45,810 nt of DNA, from positions 1-45,810 of the forward strand of contig JAPKZA010000256.1 of the NCBI GenBank assembly GCA_026394015.1. Reading direction: 5' to 3'. Under the pieces are notes generated by a model. It was not told the origin of the DNA. It did not search any database and saw only the letters and a program-made list of their open reading frames with translations. Of this stretch, positions 7,270 to 16,359 are shown one piece after another. This DNA comes from Acidobacteriota bacterium. Lineage in GTDB: Bacteria; Acidobacteriota; Terriglobia; Bryobacterales; Bryobacteraceae. Position numbers and translations under genes: made by a program. Each line of letters begins with the position of its first letter. The first letter of the stretch is position 1.

Positions 7270-9902
7270 TAGACAGCAAAGAGGCGGTCGAAGATTTCGC
7301 GGGTGCGGCTGCGGATCTGTTCCACTTTATCGGGAAGCGGCTGGTCGTGCAAATGGACCGGCGTCCAGCGGCTGATGATGTCGGTGAGCATGTCGAGATG
7401 GAGTTGCGATTTGGGGAGGGTGGGTTCCGCGTGGCCGAAGATCACGCGGAGACCATGGTCGAGCGCGCGATAGAACGTGGCGGCATCGCGTAGGAAGTTG
7501 GCGTCTCCGGGGTCAAGATGGCCCATCTCCTCGATGACTTGGATCCGGCGCGGGGTGGACAATTGTTTGAAGAAAAACCCCGCGCTCTTCAGTCGGAGGT
7601 ACATCAGGATAAAGTCGATATCGTAGTACCCGCCCGAGCCGGCCTTCAGGGGCTGGGCGGTGCCGAGTTCCCGTTCCAGGCGCAGGCGCATGCGGCGGAG
7701 TTCCGCGCGCGAGCGCCCGGATTGGCCGTAGCGGCGCCAGTCGATCCGCTGGAGTTCGTGCAGGAAGGCCGTCGAAGCTTCAATGTCGCCCGCCACGGCA
7801 TGGGACTTCATGTACGCCATGCCTTCCCACGCTTCGGCGCGGTGTTCGAAATACTCGAGGAAGGCGGACTCGGTTTGCACCAGGGCACCGGCGCGGCCGT
7901 TGGGGCGAAGGCGGGAATCGACGGCGAACATCACGCCCTCGCCGGTGTAGGCGCTGAGGATCTCGATGAGCCGTTCGGCGACTCGGGACCACTGCGGAAG
8001 CTCTTCTGCGGCGGCGTTGGGAAGGGCGAAGACGAGGTCGGCGTCCGAACCGAGATCGAACTCACGCATGCCGAGCCGACCGAGCGCGATGACGGTGAGA
8101 TGCGGCGGCAGGTCCGGCCCGGCGGCGATGCGATAGGCCGAGGCGATGATCCATTCCCCGAGTTGGGAAGCCCGATCGAGGGTCGTAAAAACGGGCAGGC
8201 GAAGGCAGATGGATTCGGCCTGAATCCGGAACATTTCGCGGCGGAAGTAGCGCCGGAGTTCGGCGGCGTCGGCGTCGGGGGGCGGAGGGTTGAGCGGCGC
8301 GTTGAACAGCGCGAACTCGGCGAGCAGATCGGGGGTGCGGACGAGTTGCTCAGTGAGAAACGGACTGGTTTCGAAGATATCCAGGACGTGGGCGGCCAGG
8401 ACGGGGTCGCGGTCGAGCAGCGCGAGCCAGTCGGGCGCGTCCAACATTTTTTCGAGGAAATGCTCGAAGGCAAGGGCGGATCGATGAAGGGGCCGGGCGG
8501 CGAGAACGGCGGCCAGACGCGGCGCTTTCTGGTCAAGAAAGCGGACGAGGTTCGAAGGCGGAAGGCTCGGCTCGGGGTTGATGGTGCTGGGGCGCTGGGC
8601 GTGGATGACGCGCTCGTAGATTTCGTGAACCTCGGCCAGGTGGAGGTGGAGATGCTGCAGCAAACGCTCCGCCGAAACGTCCCCGCCGACTTCGGCGGGC
8701 GGCATGCGGCGGGCGGTGTCGACGGGCTCGGGAGGAAGCGAGTGCGTTTGGCGATCGTCTTCGAATTGCAGGCGATGCTCCAAATGGCGGAGGAACTGGT
8801 AGGCGCTCGTCAGGCGGCTGTACTCAATGGCCGACAGAAGCTCCTTATCGCGGAGCCGGGAGAGGGCCAGCATCGTGCCACCGTGGCGGACCCACGGTTC
8901 GCGTCCACCATGCAAACGCTGGAGACACTGGACGAGAAACTCAATATCGCGGATGCCGCCGGGCGAGAGTTTGACGTCGATGTCGGCGGAGTTAAATTTG
9001 CGCGACGCGAGTTGTTCGTGGATGCGCAGGCGCGTTTGAGAGACCGCCTCAATGGCCGTGAAGTCGAGGGAGGTGGAGTAGATGAGTGGTTCGACGAATT
9101 CCAGCAGGGCCCGGCCGGGGAAGGGCTCTCCGGCGGCGACGCGGGCTTTGATCAGCATCTGAAGCTCCCAGTCGCGGCCGCGGGTTTGGTAGTAGGCCTT
9201 GGCGGCGTCCAGCGACATGACGACCTCGCCGTGCTTGCCTTCCGGGCGCAGACGGAGATCGACGCGGTAGCAGATGCCTTCGGGCGTGTAGCGGCACAGC
9301 AGGTCCGTGATCTGGTTGGCGACCTTCTTGAAGAATTCCTTGTAGGTGATCGGCTCGGGGCCACGGGTCTCGCCGTTGGCGCCATAGAGGAAAATGAGAT
9401 CGATATCCGAGCTGTAGTTCAGTTCCTGGCCGCCGAGCTTGCCGACGGCGAGGATGGAGAACCCCGTAGCGGGCAGCCCGTGCCGGAGGGCGTAATGGGC
9501 GGCGACGCGGCGATAAGTAAGATCGACAATCGCGTCGGCGAGGCTGGAGAGTTCGGCAGTGGTCTCCGACAGATCGGCGAAGCAGCGGACGTCCCGGAGG
9601 AGGATCCGCAGCATCTCCCGACGGCGGAAGTATGCCAGGTCGACGGCGGCGGGGACGCCGGGGGGCAGGAAGGCTTCGAGCCGATCGGCGAACTGGTCGG
9701 TGGAGTACGACTGATGCAGCGCGTTGCGGGCGCAAAGGTCTTCGAGCCAGTCGGGGTGTTGGATGACTTCTTCTGAAAGGAATCGGGAGTGGGCGAAAAG
9801 AGCGAGCGCCGACTGATAGGCCGAGGGGCTCCGTTGGATGCGCGCAAAGGCGTCCGCGTCGCGGTGCTCTAACCGCTGCAGGTAATCGTTGGCGATCAAC
9901 AT
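7269..9902 (-). CDS. glnE: bifunctional glutamine synthetase adenylyltransferase/deadenylase
   Basis: 877 residues, slightly shorter than the E. coli protein (about 946). It has two nucleotidyltransferase domains. The N-terminal (deadenylylating) domain has GKLGGQELNYSSDIDLIFLY at residues 154-173. The C-terminal (adenylylating) domain has LGRLGMREFDLGSDADLVF near residue 615. Both keep the G-x-D-x-D metal-binding pattern. It should attach and remove AMP on GlnA in response to PII and glutamine. Its expected target, the Tyr397 site of GlnA, is encoded two genes upstream. The start overlaps the MOSC gene by 7 bases, which suggests coupled translation. Confidence 0.95.
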   Translation of the reverse strand: MLIANDYLQRLEHRDADAFARIQRSPSAYQSALALFAHSRFLSEEVIQHPDWLEDLCARNALHQSYSTDQFADRLEAFLPPGVPAAVDLAYFRRREMLRILLRDVRCFADLSETTAELSSLADAIVDLTYRRVAAHYALRHGLPATGFSILAVGKLGGQELNYSSDIDLIFLYGANGETRGPEPITYKEFFKKVANQITDLLCRYTPEGICYRVDLRLRPEGKHGEVVMSLDAAKAYYQTRGRDWELQMLIKARVAAGEPFPGRALLEFVEPLIYSTSLDFTAIEAVSQTRLRIHEQLASRKFNSADIDVKLSPGGIRDIEFLVQCLQRLHGGREPWVRHGGTMLALSRLRDKELLSAIEYSRLTSAYQFLRHLEHRLQFEDDRQTHSLPPEPVDTARRMPPAEVGGDVSAERLLQHLHLHLAEVHEIYERVIHAQRPSTINPEPSLPPSNLVRFLDQKAPRLAAVLAARPLHRSALAFEHFLEKMLDAPDWLALLDRDPVLAAHVLDIFETSPFLTEQLVRTPDLLAEFALFNAPLNPPPPDADAAELRRYFRREMFRIQAESICLRLPVFTTLDRASQLGEWIIASAYRIAAGPDLPPHLTVIALGRLGMREFDLGSDADLVFALPNAAAEELPQWSRVAERLIEILSAYTGEGVMFAVDSRLRPNGRAGALVQTESAFLEYFEHRAEAWEGMAYMKSHAVAGDIEASTAFLHELQRIDWRRYGQSGRSRAELRRMRLRLERELGTAQPLKAGSGGYYDIDFILMYLRLKSAGFFFKQLSTPRRIQVIEEMGHLDPGDANFLRDAATFYRALDHGLRVIFGHAEPTLPKSQLHLDMLTDIISRWTPVHLHDQPLPDKVEQIRSRTREIFDRLFAV

Positions 9903-10387
9903 GGATCCGAAAGCAGGGTGATGGGGTCACCGGGCCGGATCACGCCGGTCCGAATAATTTTGACGTAGAAGCCAGCGAGGCCCCAACGGGGGGATAGAGG
10001 TCGGCCGGCCTTAACGTCGGCGTCGTAGACGGCTTTGCCGATGGCGAGGCCGTATGGATGAAGAGCGCGGCAGGGCTCCCTCATTTTGGTCAATTCGATT
10101 TCGACTTCTCCAAGGCGGTACCGTTGGCCCAACCGGAGGGCGCCGCGGTCGAGGCCGACCGTGGTCACGTTCTCCCCCAGCGCGCCAGGGTAGACAGGGA
10201 ACCCGAGGGCCTTGAGTTCCTCGAGGCCTTCGGCCGTGAGCAGCAGCAACGCCTGGTTCGGACCGCCGTGGTACTTGCGGTTTTTCTGGACGTCACCGGC
10301 GATACCGAGCGGCGTCACGTGGGCTTCCAGAATCGGAAGCTTCGGGACGCCGCCCCGGGAAATAGCGAGTTGGAGAACGGTAGGCAC
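9896..10387 (-). CDS. MOSC domain protein (YiiM-like)
   Basis: 163-residue stand-alone MOSC (molybdenum cofactor sulfurase C-terminal) domain. Visible motifs are KYHGGPNQALLLLT, the GALGENVTT turn, and LTKMREPCRAL with the conserved Cys thought to carry sulfur or bind cofactor. YiiM-type relatives take part in reduction of N-hydroxylated compounds or in sulfur transfer to molybdopterin. The GTG at 10387 is preferred to a TTG one codon earlier because AGGA lies at better distance. It starts 11 bases after the glnA stop and overlaps glnE. A MOSC gene between glnA and glnE is not a standard arrangement and its link to nitrogen control is unclear. Confidence 0.87.
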   Translation of the reverse strand: MPTVLQLAISRGGVPKLPILEAHVTPLGIAGDVQKNRKYHGGPNQALLLLTAEGLEELKALGFPVYPGALGENVTTVGLDRGALRLGQRYRLGEVEIELTKMREPCRALHPYGLAIGKAVYDADVKAGRPLSPRWGLAGFYVKIIRTGVIRPGDPITLLSDPC

Positions 10388-10398
10388 CAAATCCTAGT

Positions 10399-11808
10399 TT
10401 AGATGTCGTAGTAGAGCGCGAATTCGTAGGGGTGGGGCCGAAGGCGAACCGCGTCGGCTTCGTGGTGCCGTTTATACGAAATATACGTCTCGATCAACTC
10501 TTCGGTAAACACGTCGCCTTTCAGCAAAAAGTTGTGATCGTCCTCCAGACAATTCAGCGCTTCTTCGAGCGAAGCGGGCATGGAGGCGACCGACTTCATC
10601 TCTTCCGGTGACAGGTCGTAGATGTCCTTGTCGAGCGGTTCGCCGGGGGAGATTTTGTGCAGAATTCCATCGAGGCCGGCCATCATCATGGCGGCGAAAG
10701 CCAGGTACGGATTGCAGGCGGGATCCGGGGGGCGGAATTCGACGCGCTTCGATTTCGGGCTGGCCGAATACATCGGGATGCGGCAGGCGGCCGAGCGGTT
10801 GCGGCGGCTGTAAGCGAGGTTAACGGGGGCTTCGTAGCCGGGGACGAGACGCTTATAGGAGTTCGTCGTCGGGGCGATGATGGCGGACAGGGCACGGGCG
10901 TGTTTGAGCAAACCACCGGTATACCAAAGCGCCATCTGGCTCAGGCCCGCGTAGCCGTCGCCGGCAAACAGGGGCTTGCCATCCTTCCACAACGACTGGT
11001 GGCAGTGCATGCCGGAGCCGGCATCGCCATAGATCGGCTTCGGCATGAACGTGACGGTTTTGCCGTACTGATGCGCCACGTTCCGGACGACGTACTTGTA
11101 CGTCATCATGTTATCGGCGGACTTGATGAGGGTGTCGTAGCGCTGATCGATTTCGCACTGGCCGCCCGAGGCGACTTCGTGATGATGGCATTCGATGACG
11201 AGGCCGCAGGACTCCATCACCTCGACCATCTCGGCCCGGAGATCCTGATAATGGTCGGTCGGCGGGACGGGGAAGTAGCCCTCTTTGTAGCGCGGGCGGT
11301 AGCCGTGATTGTTCGACTCCCGACCGGTGTTCCAGCGGCCCTCTTCGGCGTCGATGTAGTAGTAGCCGGAGTTCGGGGTGCAGTCGAAGCGAATGTTATC
11401 GAAAACGAAGAACTCGGCTTCGGCGCCGACGAAGCAGGTGTCGGCGATGCCGGTGGAGCGGAGATAGGCCTCGGCCTTCTGGGCGATGTGGCGGGGGTCG
11501 CGTTCGTAGGACTGGCGGGTGATGGGGTCCTTGACCATGCCGGTCATGACGAGGGTGGGGGTCTCGTAGAAGGGGTCCATCATGACGGTGGAGGGATCCG
11601 GAATGAGGATCATATCCGATTCGTTGATGGCGGCCCAGCCGCGGATGGAGGAGCCGTCGATGCCGAAGCCGTCTTCGAAAGCGTCCTCGGTGAGCATGGC
11701 GATGGGGTAGGAAATGTGATGCTGAAGGCCTGGAATATCGGTGAAGCGCATGTCGAGCTGCTTGGCACCGCTTTCCTGGGCGAACGCGAGAACGTCTTTG
11801 GGACTCAT
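10399..11808 (-). CDS. glnA: type I glutamine synthetase
   Basis: 469 residues, the usual length for GSI-beta, forming a cytoplasmic dodecamer that makes glutamine from glutamate, ammonia and ATP. Family blocks include FTDIPG near the N-terminus, [28 protein letters not shown] (ATP/metal site), [13 protein letters not shown] and [10 protein letters not shown]. The adenylylation loop [12 protein letters not shown] has its Tyr at residue 397, the same number as in E. coli, which supports both regulation by GlnE and the start at 11808. GGAG lies upstream at good spacing. The frame stays open 51 more codons upstream but would overlap xseA. First gene of an eight-gene run. Confidence 0.96.
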   Translation of the reverse strand: MSPKDVLAFAQESGAKQLDMRFTDIPGLQHHISYPIAMLTEDAFEDGFGIDGSSIRGWAAINESDMILIPDPSTVMMDPFYETPTLVMTGMVKDPITRQSYERDPRHIAQKAEAYLRSTGIADTCFVGAEAEFFVFDNIRFDCTPNSGYYYIDAEEGRWNTGRESNNHGYRPRYKEGYFPVPPTDHYQDLRAEMVEVMESCGLVIECHHHEVASGGQCEIDQRYDTLIKSADNMMTYKYVVRNVAHQYGKTVTFMPKPIYGDAGSGMHCHQSLWKDGKPLFAGDGYAGLSQMALWYTGGLLKHARALSAIIAPTTNSYKRLVPGYEAPVNLAYSRRNRSAACRIPMYSASPKSKRVEFRPPDPACNPYLAFAAMMMAGLDGILHKISPGEPLDKDIYDLSPEEMKSVASMPASLEEALNCLEDDHNFLLKGDVFTEELIETYISYKRHHEADAVRLRPHPYEFALYYDI

Positions 11809-11836
11809 GGAAGCTCCGGAGTGAGAGAATCGGGGG

Positions 11837-13168
11837 ATGGAATTAGCGCCGCGGCGACAGTACACGGTGAGCGAACTGACGGGTGAGATTGCGGGGATCC
11901 TGTCCACCGAGTTTACAAACATTTGGGTGAGCGGGGAAGTTTCCGGATTGAAGGTGGCCACGAGCGGTCACGCTTACTTCACCTTGAAAGACGGCGGGGC
12001 GCAAATTAAGTGCGCTTGCTGGAAGGGAAGTTATCGGCTTTTGCGGTTCAAACCGAACGATGGCCTCGCCGTTTTGGCGCGGGGTCGGGTGGAAGTCTAT
12101 GAGCCGCGCGGCGAGTATCAACTGATCGTCGAAACCATTGAGCCGGTGGGGCAGGGGGCGCTGCAACTGGCCTTTGAGCAGTTGAAGAAGCGTCTGGAAG
12201 CCGAGGGCTTGTTTGCGACGGCGCGGAAGCGGGCGCTGCCGAAACTGCCGCAACGGATTGGAATTGTGACGTCGGCGACGGGGGCGGTGATCCGCGACTT
12301 CCTGACGGTGATCGAGCGGCGATGCCCAGGGCTGCACGTGCGGCTTTGGCCGGCGCAGGTGCAGGGGGCGGGGTCGGCGGAGCAGGTGGTGGAAGGGGTG
12401 CGCTACTTTTCGGCCGGCGGTTGGGCCGACGTGGTCGTCGTGGCGCGGGGCGGGGGATCGCTGGAGGACTTGTGGACGTTCAACGAAGAATCCGTCGCCC
12501 GGGCGATTTTCGAATGTTCGGTGCCGGTGATCTCCGCCATCGGGCACGAGACCGATTTTACGATTGCGGACTTCGTCGCGGACTTGCGGGCACCAACTCC
12601 GTCGGCCGCGGCCGAGATTCTGACGGCGACCCGGGAAGCGATGATGGACCAGATCGACAACGCGCAGTGGAAGATGACGCAGGCGCTGCGCTATCTTATT
12701 TCGGTGGCGGCGCGGCGGTGGAGCGCGGTGGGGGTGGAAGGCGTTCAGGCGTCGATCGCGCGGAAGATCAACCGGGCGCAGCAGCGGGTGGACGATGCCG
12801 ATTTTGAACTGCGGGGGCTGGGTCGAGGGTTGGTGGGGCAGGCGCGGGAGGATTGGACGGAGTTGGACGTTCGTCTGCGGAGGTTGGATTTACGGCTGCG
12901 CATGGCGGCGGTCCGAGGGCGACTCGAGCGAGCGGAGCGGCGCGGAGCCGAGTTGATGGAACGGCGTTTTGCCGGGGCGGAGCGGCGGTTGGAGGTGGGC
13001 CGGGCTACGCTGGAGCAATTGAGCCCGTTGAAGATTCTCGAGCGTGGGTATGCCGTCGTGATGCGCTACAACGGGCAGGTGGTGCGGGAAGCGGCCGACG
13101 CGATGCCGGGCGAAGGGTTGATCGTACGCTTGGGCAAAGGGGAACTGGAGATTAAGGTGATGGGCTAG
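11837..13168 (+). CDS. xseA: exodeoxyribonuclease VII large subunit
   Basis: 443 residues. The N-terminal OB-fold (about 9-105, with [11 protein letters not shown] and [20 protein letters not shown]) binds single-stranded DNA. The catalytic domain follows with [16 protein letters not shown], the [16 protein letters not shown] block and [30 protein letters not shown] long helical coiled-coil segment (about 270-400) ends in LERGYAVV. It degrades single-stranded DNA to oligonucleotides together with XseB, which is not seen next to it. Only 28 bases separate its start from that of glnA, so the promoters of the divergent pair must overlap each other or the coding regions. Confidence 0.95.
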   Translation: MELAPRRQYTVSELTGEIAGILSTEFTNIWVSGEVSGLKVATSGHAYFTLKDGGAQIKCACWKGSYRLLRFKPNDGLAVLARGRVEVYEPRGEYQLIVETIEPVGQGALQLAFEQLKKRLEAEGLFATARKRALPKLPQRIGIVTSATGAVIRDFLTVIERRCPGLHVRLWPAQVQGAGSAEQVVEGVRYFSAGGWADVVVVARGGGSLEDLWTFNEESVARAIFECSVPVISAIGHETDFTIADFVADLRAPTPSAAAEILTATREAMMDQIDNAQWKMTQALRYLISVAARRWSAVGVEGVQASIARKINRAQQRVDDADFELRGLGRGLVGQAREDWTELDVRLRRLDLRLRMAAVRGRLERAERRGAELMERRFAGAERRLEVGRATLEQLSPLKILERGYAVVMRYNGQVVREAADAMPGEGLIVRLGKGELEIKVMG

Positions 13169-13179
13169 CAACGGCGTCA

Positions 13180-13200
13180 GGCCCGATGGGGCTACTTTTT
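13180..13200 (+). terminator. weak intrinsic terminator after xseA
   Basis: A short stem GCCC/GGGC (13181-13184 with 13189-13192, plus a G-T pair outside) and a GATG loop are followed after TAC by five T residues. It begins 12 bases after the xseA stop and reaches into the 3' end of the convergent PEP-CTERM gene. The stem is only four to five pairs, so strength is doubtful. Confidence 0.35.
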
Positions 13201-14415
13201 GGCGAAGTAGCGAGAGGCCCCGTAGACGGCCAAAGCGCTGGCAACCATCAGGAATGTGCTCGGTTCCGGGATGGACGAATCTGGCGGTGGTGGTGGATCC
13301 AGCGCCGGAGGGGGACTGAAGGTGGGCGGCGTCTCGAAACTCGGCGGAACGGTAGGGGGCGTGCCAGGAGGTTGGTTGGGCGGCGTGATCGGCGGAATGG
13401 AGCCAGAGGGCGGCAGGATGCTGATGGGGGGGCGGCTCGGCGGGGGCCCGGATGTAGGCGGAACCGTCACGTTGGGAGTTGGCGGCACGTAAGGTTGGGG
13501 TGGTCCATAGGGGCCGGGCGGTGGCAGACCGGGAGTCAGCGCCGGGGGGACGTAAGTAATCAGCGCTGGATTCAACAGTGCCGGAGGGAACGGTCCTGCC
13601 GGATTCAGAGGGCCCAGGCCTGCCGAAGGCGGAAGGGAGCCGTTGCCACCTCCACCTCCTGCGAAACCACCGCCGCCGCCGCCTCCAAAACCACCGCCGC
13701 CGCCAAAGGGGATATACCGGGGGCTGGATCCGCCGACCCCGGCAGGTTCTAAAGACAGCCCATACAATGAACCCGGCGAAATGAGTAGCGAGTCGGCACC
13801 CGAAACCTCTGGATAGCGTGTTAAGACCAAAGCGCCGCCGATTGGGCTCGCTTCGGGTACCGGCGGAATCCCAGCAAGGAGCCGCTCGTCTTGAAACGAA
13901 TCGAAGACGACCTCCTCCGGTTCGTCTCCTTTTGCCGCCACCGGTTCCATCGGGATCGACGAAACGCGGTTGCCACAGCGGCCGCGCAGCATCGTTGCTC
14001 CGTCAGTCAGCGCTCCGTCAGTCAGCGCTCCGTCGGTCAGTACGACTTCCCCTTTCTTCAGCGTCATCATGCGCTTCGTCCAGAAGACCTTGTCTCGAAT
14101 GCGGTAGGAAACGTAGCCCTGGCGGTCTTCCTGGAGCTTTTCGACCTTAAAACTCGCCGGAACCAACCCCGCGTAGTGCTCGCGAACCACGGTATCGTTC
14201 TCGACGGCGGTAGCCATCTCCTGAGGCGTAGAGAGGCCGCCCGAAACGACGGAGTAGGGGTGAACGGGCCGACGGCCAGAGGCCGGGCGGGCTCTGTCCG
14301 CCAGCGCGGACTGAACCGGAGGATTCTCCACCGTCCCGCTCTGGACCGCCTTCCGCTGACACGAAGAGCCCAGCAAGACTACAAGCAGAGTGAGAATAAG
14401 AAGTCGCGCACGCAT
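13192..14415 (-). CDS. PEP-CTERM protein with Gly- and Pro-rich regions
   Basis: 407 residues. The N-terminus MRARLLILTLLVVLLGSSC is a secretory signal with a lipobox-like cysteine. The region to about residue 190 is a folded domain (VENDTVVREHYAGLVPASFKVEKL is one block, split here by length: VENDTVVREH, then YAGLVPASFKVEKL). A poly-Gly stretch and a long Pro-rich stretch with PPxxPP repeats follow. The C-terminus is a clear PEP-CTERM sorting tail: PEPSTF, a hydrophobic helix, then RYFAKK. Exosortase would normally process this tail during surface export; no exosortase gene lies in the window. The ATG at 14415 starts the signal peptide; the longer open frame upstream overlaps msrQ and is rejected. 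An internal LTDGA triplication is encoded by a DNA repeat. Confidence 0.85.
   Translation of the reverse strand: MRARLLILTLLVVLLGSSCQRKAVQSGTVENPPVQSALADRARPASGRRPVHPYSVVSGGLSTPQEMATAVENDTVVREHYAGLVPASFKVEKLQEDRQGYVSYRIRDKVFWTKRMMTLKKGEVVLTDGALTDGALTDGATMLRGRCGNRVSSIPMEPVAAKGDEPEEVVFDSFQDERLLAGIPPVPEASPIGGALVLTRYPEVSGADSLLISPGSLYGLSLEPAGVGGSSPRYIPFGGGGGFGGGGGGGFAGGGGGNGSLPPSAGLGPLNPAGPFPPALLNPALITYVPPALTPGLPPPGPYGPPQPYVPPTPNVTVPPTSGPPPSRPPISILPPSGSIPPITPPNQPPGTPPTVPPSFETPPTFSPPPALDPPPPPDSSIPEPSTFLMVASALAVYGASRYFAKK
13997..14041. repeat. three tandem 15-bp repeats in the PEP-CTERM gene
   Basis: Three consecutive copies of GCTCCGTCAGTCAGC, the third with two changes. They encode LTDGA three times on the minus strand without shifting frame. 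Such an in-frame minisatellite can vary in copy number by slippage. Confidence 0.9.
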
Positions 14416-14463
14416 TGTGAAAAACAGAGCTCGAATGTTCTTGTCGGCTGAGAGGAGCGAAGT

Positions 14464-15105
14464 GTGAATCAGATATGGAATCATCGATGGGCCAAAAGGG
14501 CGTTGTTCGTGCTCTGCCTTTTGCCGCTGTTGGGGTTGGCCTGGCGTTGGGAGCACAATCAACTGGGAATCAACCGAATCGAAACGGTGGCCCGCTTCAC
14601 TGGCGATTGGACTCTGCGGTTTCTGGTTGGCGTCCTGTGCATTACTCCGTTGCGGCGTCTGCCCGGCCAAAGCGGACTGATTCGTTTTCGAAGGATAGTC
14701 GGACTCTTTGCGTTTTTCTACGGTTGCCTGCACGCTTTGCATTACTACTCGATCGATGCGCAGTGGAACCAGGAGATCATCTGGGAGGATGTTACAACGC
14801 GCCGTTTTTTTATAGCAGGGCTAATCGGTTTAGGACTTATGGTACCCCTCGCCGCGACGTCTTCCCAGGCGGCGATCAAGAAGCTCGGCGGCCGGCGATG
14901 GCAACAACTGCATCGGTTGGTCTATCTTGCAGCAATTGCGGGAGTAGTCCATTTCTTTTGGCAGGGGAAGGCGGCGTTATGGGAGCCGATCTACTGGGGA
15001 ATCGGGGTGGGCGTACTCCTTACGTACCGCCTGGGGTACTGGGGGTTCGACACCTGGCGCCGACGAAAAAAACTTTCTTCGGCTTCCCTCGCGCGGCCTC
15101 GCTAA
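14464..15105 (+). CDS. msrQ: heme-binding membrane subunit MsrQ (YedZ family)
   Basis: 213-residue inner-membrane protein of the ferric-reductase-like transmembrane family with about six helices. Likely heme b ligands lie in GCLHALHYYS and in QQLHRLVYLAAIAGVVHFFW, matching the His spacing of MsrQ. MsrQ passes quinol electrons to periplasmic MsrP, which repairs methionine sulfoxide in secreted proteins. No msrP lies next to it here, which is unusual because the two are often adjacent. The GTG start (14464) follows GAGAGGAG at six bases. The 48-base gap to the divergent PEP-CTERM gene must hold both promoters. Confidence 0.88.
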   Translation: MNQIWNHRWAKRALFVLCLLPLLGLAWRWEHNQLGINRIETVARFTGDWTLRFLVGVLCITPLRRLPGQSGLIRFRRIVGLFAFFYGCLHALHYYSIDAQWNQEIIWEDVTTRRFFIAGLIGLGLMVPLAATSSQAAIKKLGGRRWQQLHRLVYLAAIAGVVHFFWQGKAALWEPIYWGIGVGVLLTYRLGYWGFDTWRRRKKLSSASLARPR

Positions 15106-15114
15106 GCTAGTAGG

Positions 15115-16260
15115 TTGCCGCCTACTGTATCGATCAATCGCCGCGCCGCCGAACGCTTAGCCGCCGGACACGTCTGGGTCTATTCGAGCGACGTCTCGAA
15201 TCGGGGCCACGCCGCCCCGGGGGACGTGGTGAATGTGCTGGATCCGCGCGGACGCTCCTGCGGCCAGGCCCACTATTCGAGTACATCCCAGATCACGCTG
15301 CGCCTGCTGGGCAAAGAGTTTTCAATTCCCGATCGCATTGCAGCGGCGCAGCGGTTCCGGGATCGCGTGGTCGACGGGAGTAACGCCTACCGCCTCATCT
15401 CGAGCGAAGCCGACCAGATGCCCGCGCTAATCGTCGACCGCTACGCCGACGTGTTCGTGATCCAAAGCCTGAATCAGGGCATGGATCGGATCCAATCCGA
15501 GGTGGTCGCGGCCCTGGTCGATCGGTATGCGCCACGGGCGATCGTCGAGCGCAACGATGCTTCGGTTCGACAGAAGGAAGAGTTGCCGCTGCGGAGCGGG
15601 GTCATCTACGGAGAGTTGGCAGGACCGGTCGAAGTGACCATGAACGGGCTGATATTTGAAGCGAATTTGCTGGGCGGGCAGAAGACCGGGGTGTATCTGG
15701 ACCAACGAGAGAACTATCTGGCCGCGGCGCGGTGGGGCCATGGCAATGCTCTCGATTGTTTTACCTCTTCGGGCGGGTTTGCGCTGCACCTGGCGCGGAG
15801 TTGTGCGCAGGTGGAAGGGGTGGACAGCGGGGCCGGGGTGTTGGCCACGGCGGAAGCGAACCGGCAGCGGAATGGTTGTGACAACGTTCGATTCCGGGAG
15901 GCTGACGTTTTCGACCTGCTCGCCGGCTATCGCACCGGAGGCCGACAATTCGACACGATCATCCTCGATCCGCCGGCGTTCGCTAAATCAAAAGCACAGA
16001 TCGATGGCGCGGTTCGCGGTTACAAAGAGCTGAACCTGCGGGGGCTTCAGCTTCTGGCTCCGGGGGGCACTTTGGTGACGTGTTCCTGCTCCCATCATGT
16101 CAGTGAGGCGATGCTGTTTGAGGCCGTGGCCGAGGCGGCCCGGGACGCCCGCCGATCGCTGCGGGTGCTGGAGCGGCGGGTGCAGGCCCAGGACCATCCG
16201 GTGCTGTTGACGGTGCCCGAGACACTCTATTTGAAGTGTCTGTTCTTCGAGATGTTGTAG
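15115..16260 (+). CDS. rlmI: 23S rRNA (cytosine-5) methyltransferase, RlmI-like
   Basis: 381 residues. An N-terminal PUA RNA-binding domain (RLAAGHVWVYSSDVSN) is followed by a central domain with LISSEADQMPALIVDRYADV and a class I SAM-methyltransferase domain. That domain has LDCFTSSGGFALHLAR (motif I), VDSGAGVLATAEAN, the catalytic-motif region FDTIILDPPAFAKSK and LVTCSCSHHVS. In E. coli RlmI methylates C1962 of 23S rRNA; the assignment rests on the whole domain order. The start is a TTG at 15115, needed because the conserved PUA start lies within the first ten residues and no ATG or GTG precedes it. It is nine bases after msrQ and may be co-transcribed. Confidence 0.9.
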   Translation: MPPTVSINRRAAERLAAGHVWVYSSDVSNRGHAAPGDVVNVLDPRGRSCGQAHYSSTSQITLRLLGKEFSIPDRIAAAQRFRDRVVDGSNAYRLISSEADQMPALIVDRYADVFVIQSLNQGMDRIQSEVVAALVDRYAPRAIVERNDASVRQKEELPLRSGVIYGELAGPVEVTMNGLIFEANLLGGQKTGVYLDQRENYLAAARWGHGNALDCFTSSGGFALHLARSCAQVEGVDSGAGVLATAEANRQRNGCDNVRFREADVFDLLAGYRTGGRQFDTIILDPPAFAKSKAQIDGAVRGYKELNLRGLQLLAPGGTLVTCSCSHHVSEAMLFEAVAEAARDARRSLRVLERRVQAQDHPVLLTVPETLYLKCLFFEML

Positions 16261-16359
16261 CCGCTCTGTAACGGGACCTTTGCGCTCGGTCGCGCAAGTT
16301 GGTATCGTGTCGGGCGGCCCATCTGACGGGCCATGTCTTCGACCGGAGGGAATATCTGA

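Noticed and set aside
7518-9776. Long open frame opposite glnE (and similar ones opposite the dipeptidase at 34430-36100 and the receptors)
   Set aside because: Antisense frames in high-GC DNA; their translations are low-complexity Gly/Ala/Glu/Asp text without any domain, while the opposite strand encodes clear families.
11809-11961. Upstream extension of glnA by 51 codons
   Set aside because: It would run into the xseA coding region, has no glutamine synthetase similarity, and the start at 11808 places the modified Tyr exactly at 397 with a ribosome site upstream.
14464-15105. Adjacent msrP catalytic subunit
   Set aside because: The neighbours are a PEP-CTERM protein and rlmI; no molybdopterin oxidoreductase is encoded in the window.
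16316-16332. Riboswitch upstream of hppA
   Set aside because: Only a five-pair hairpin (GGCCC/GGGCC) is present; no known aptamer core could be recognised in the 99-base leader.
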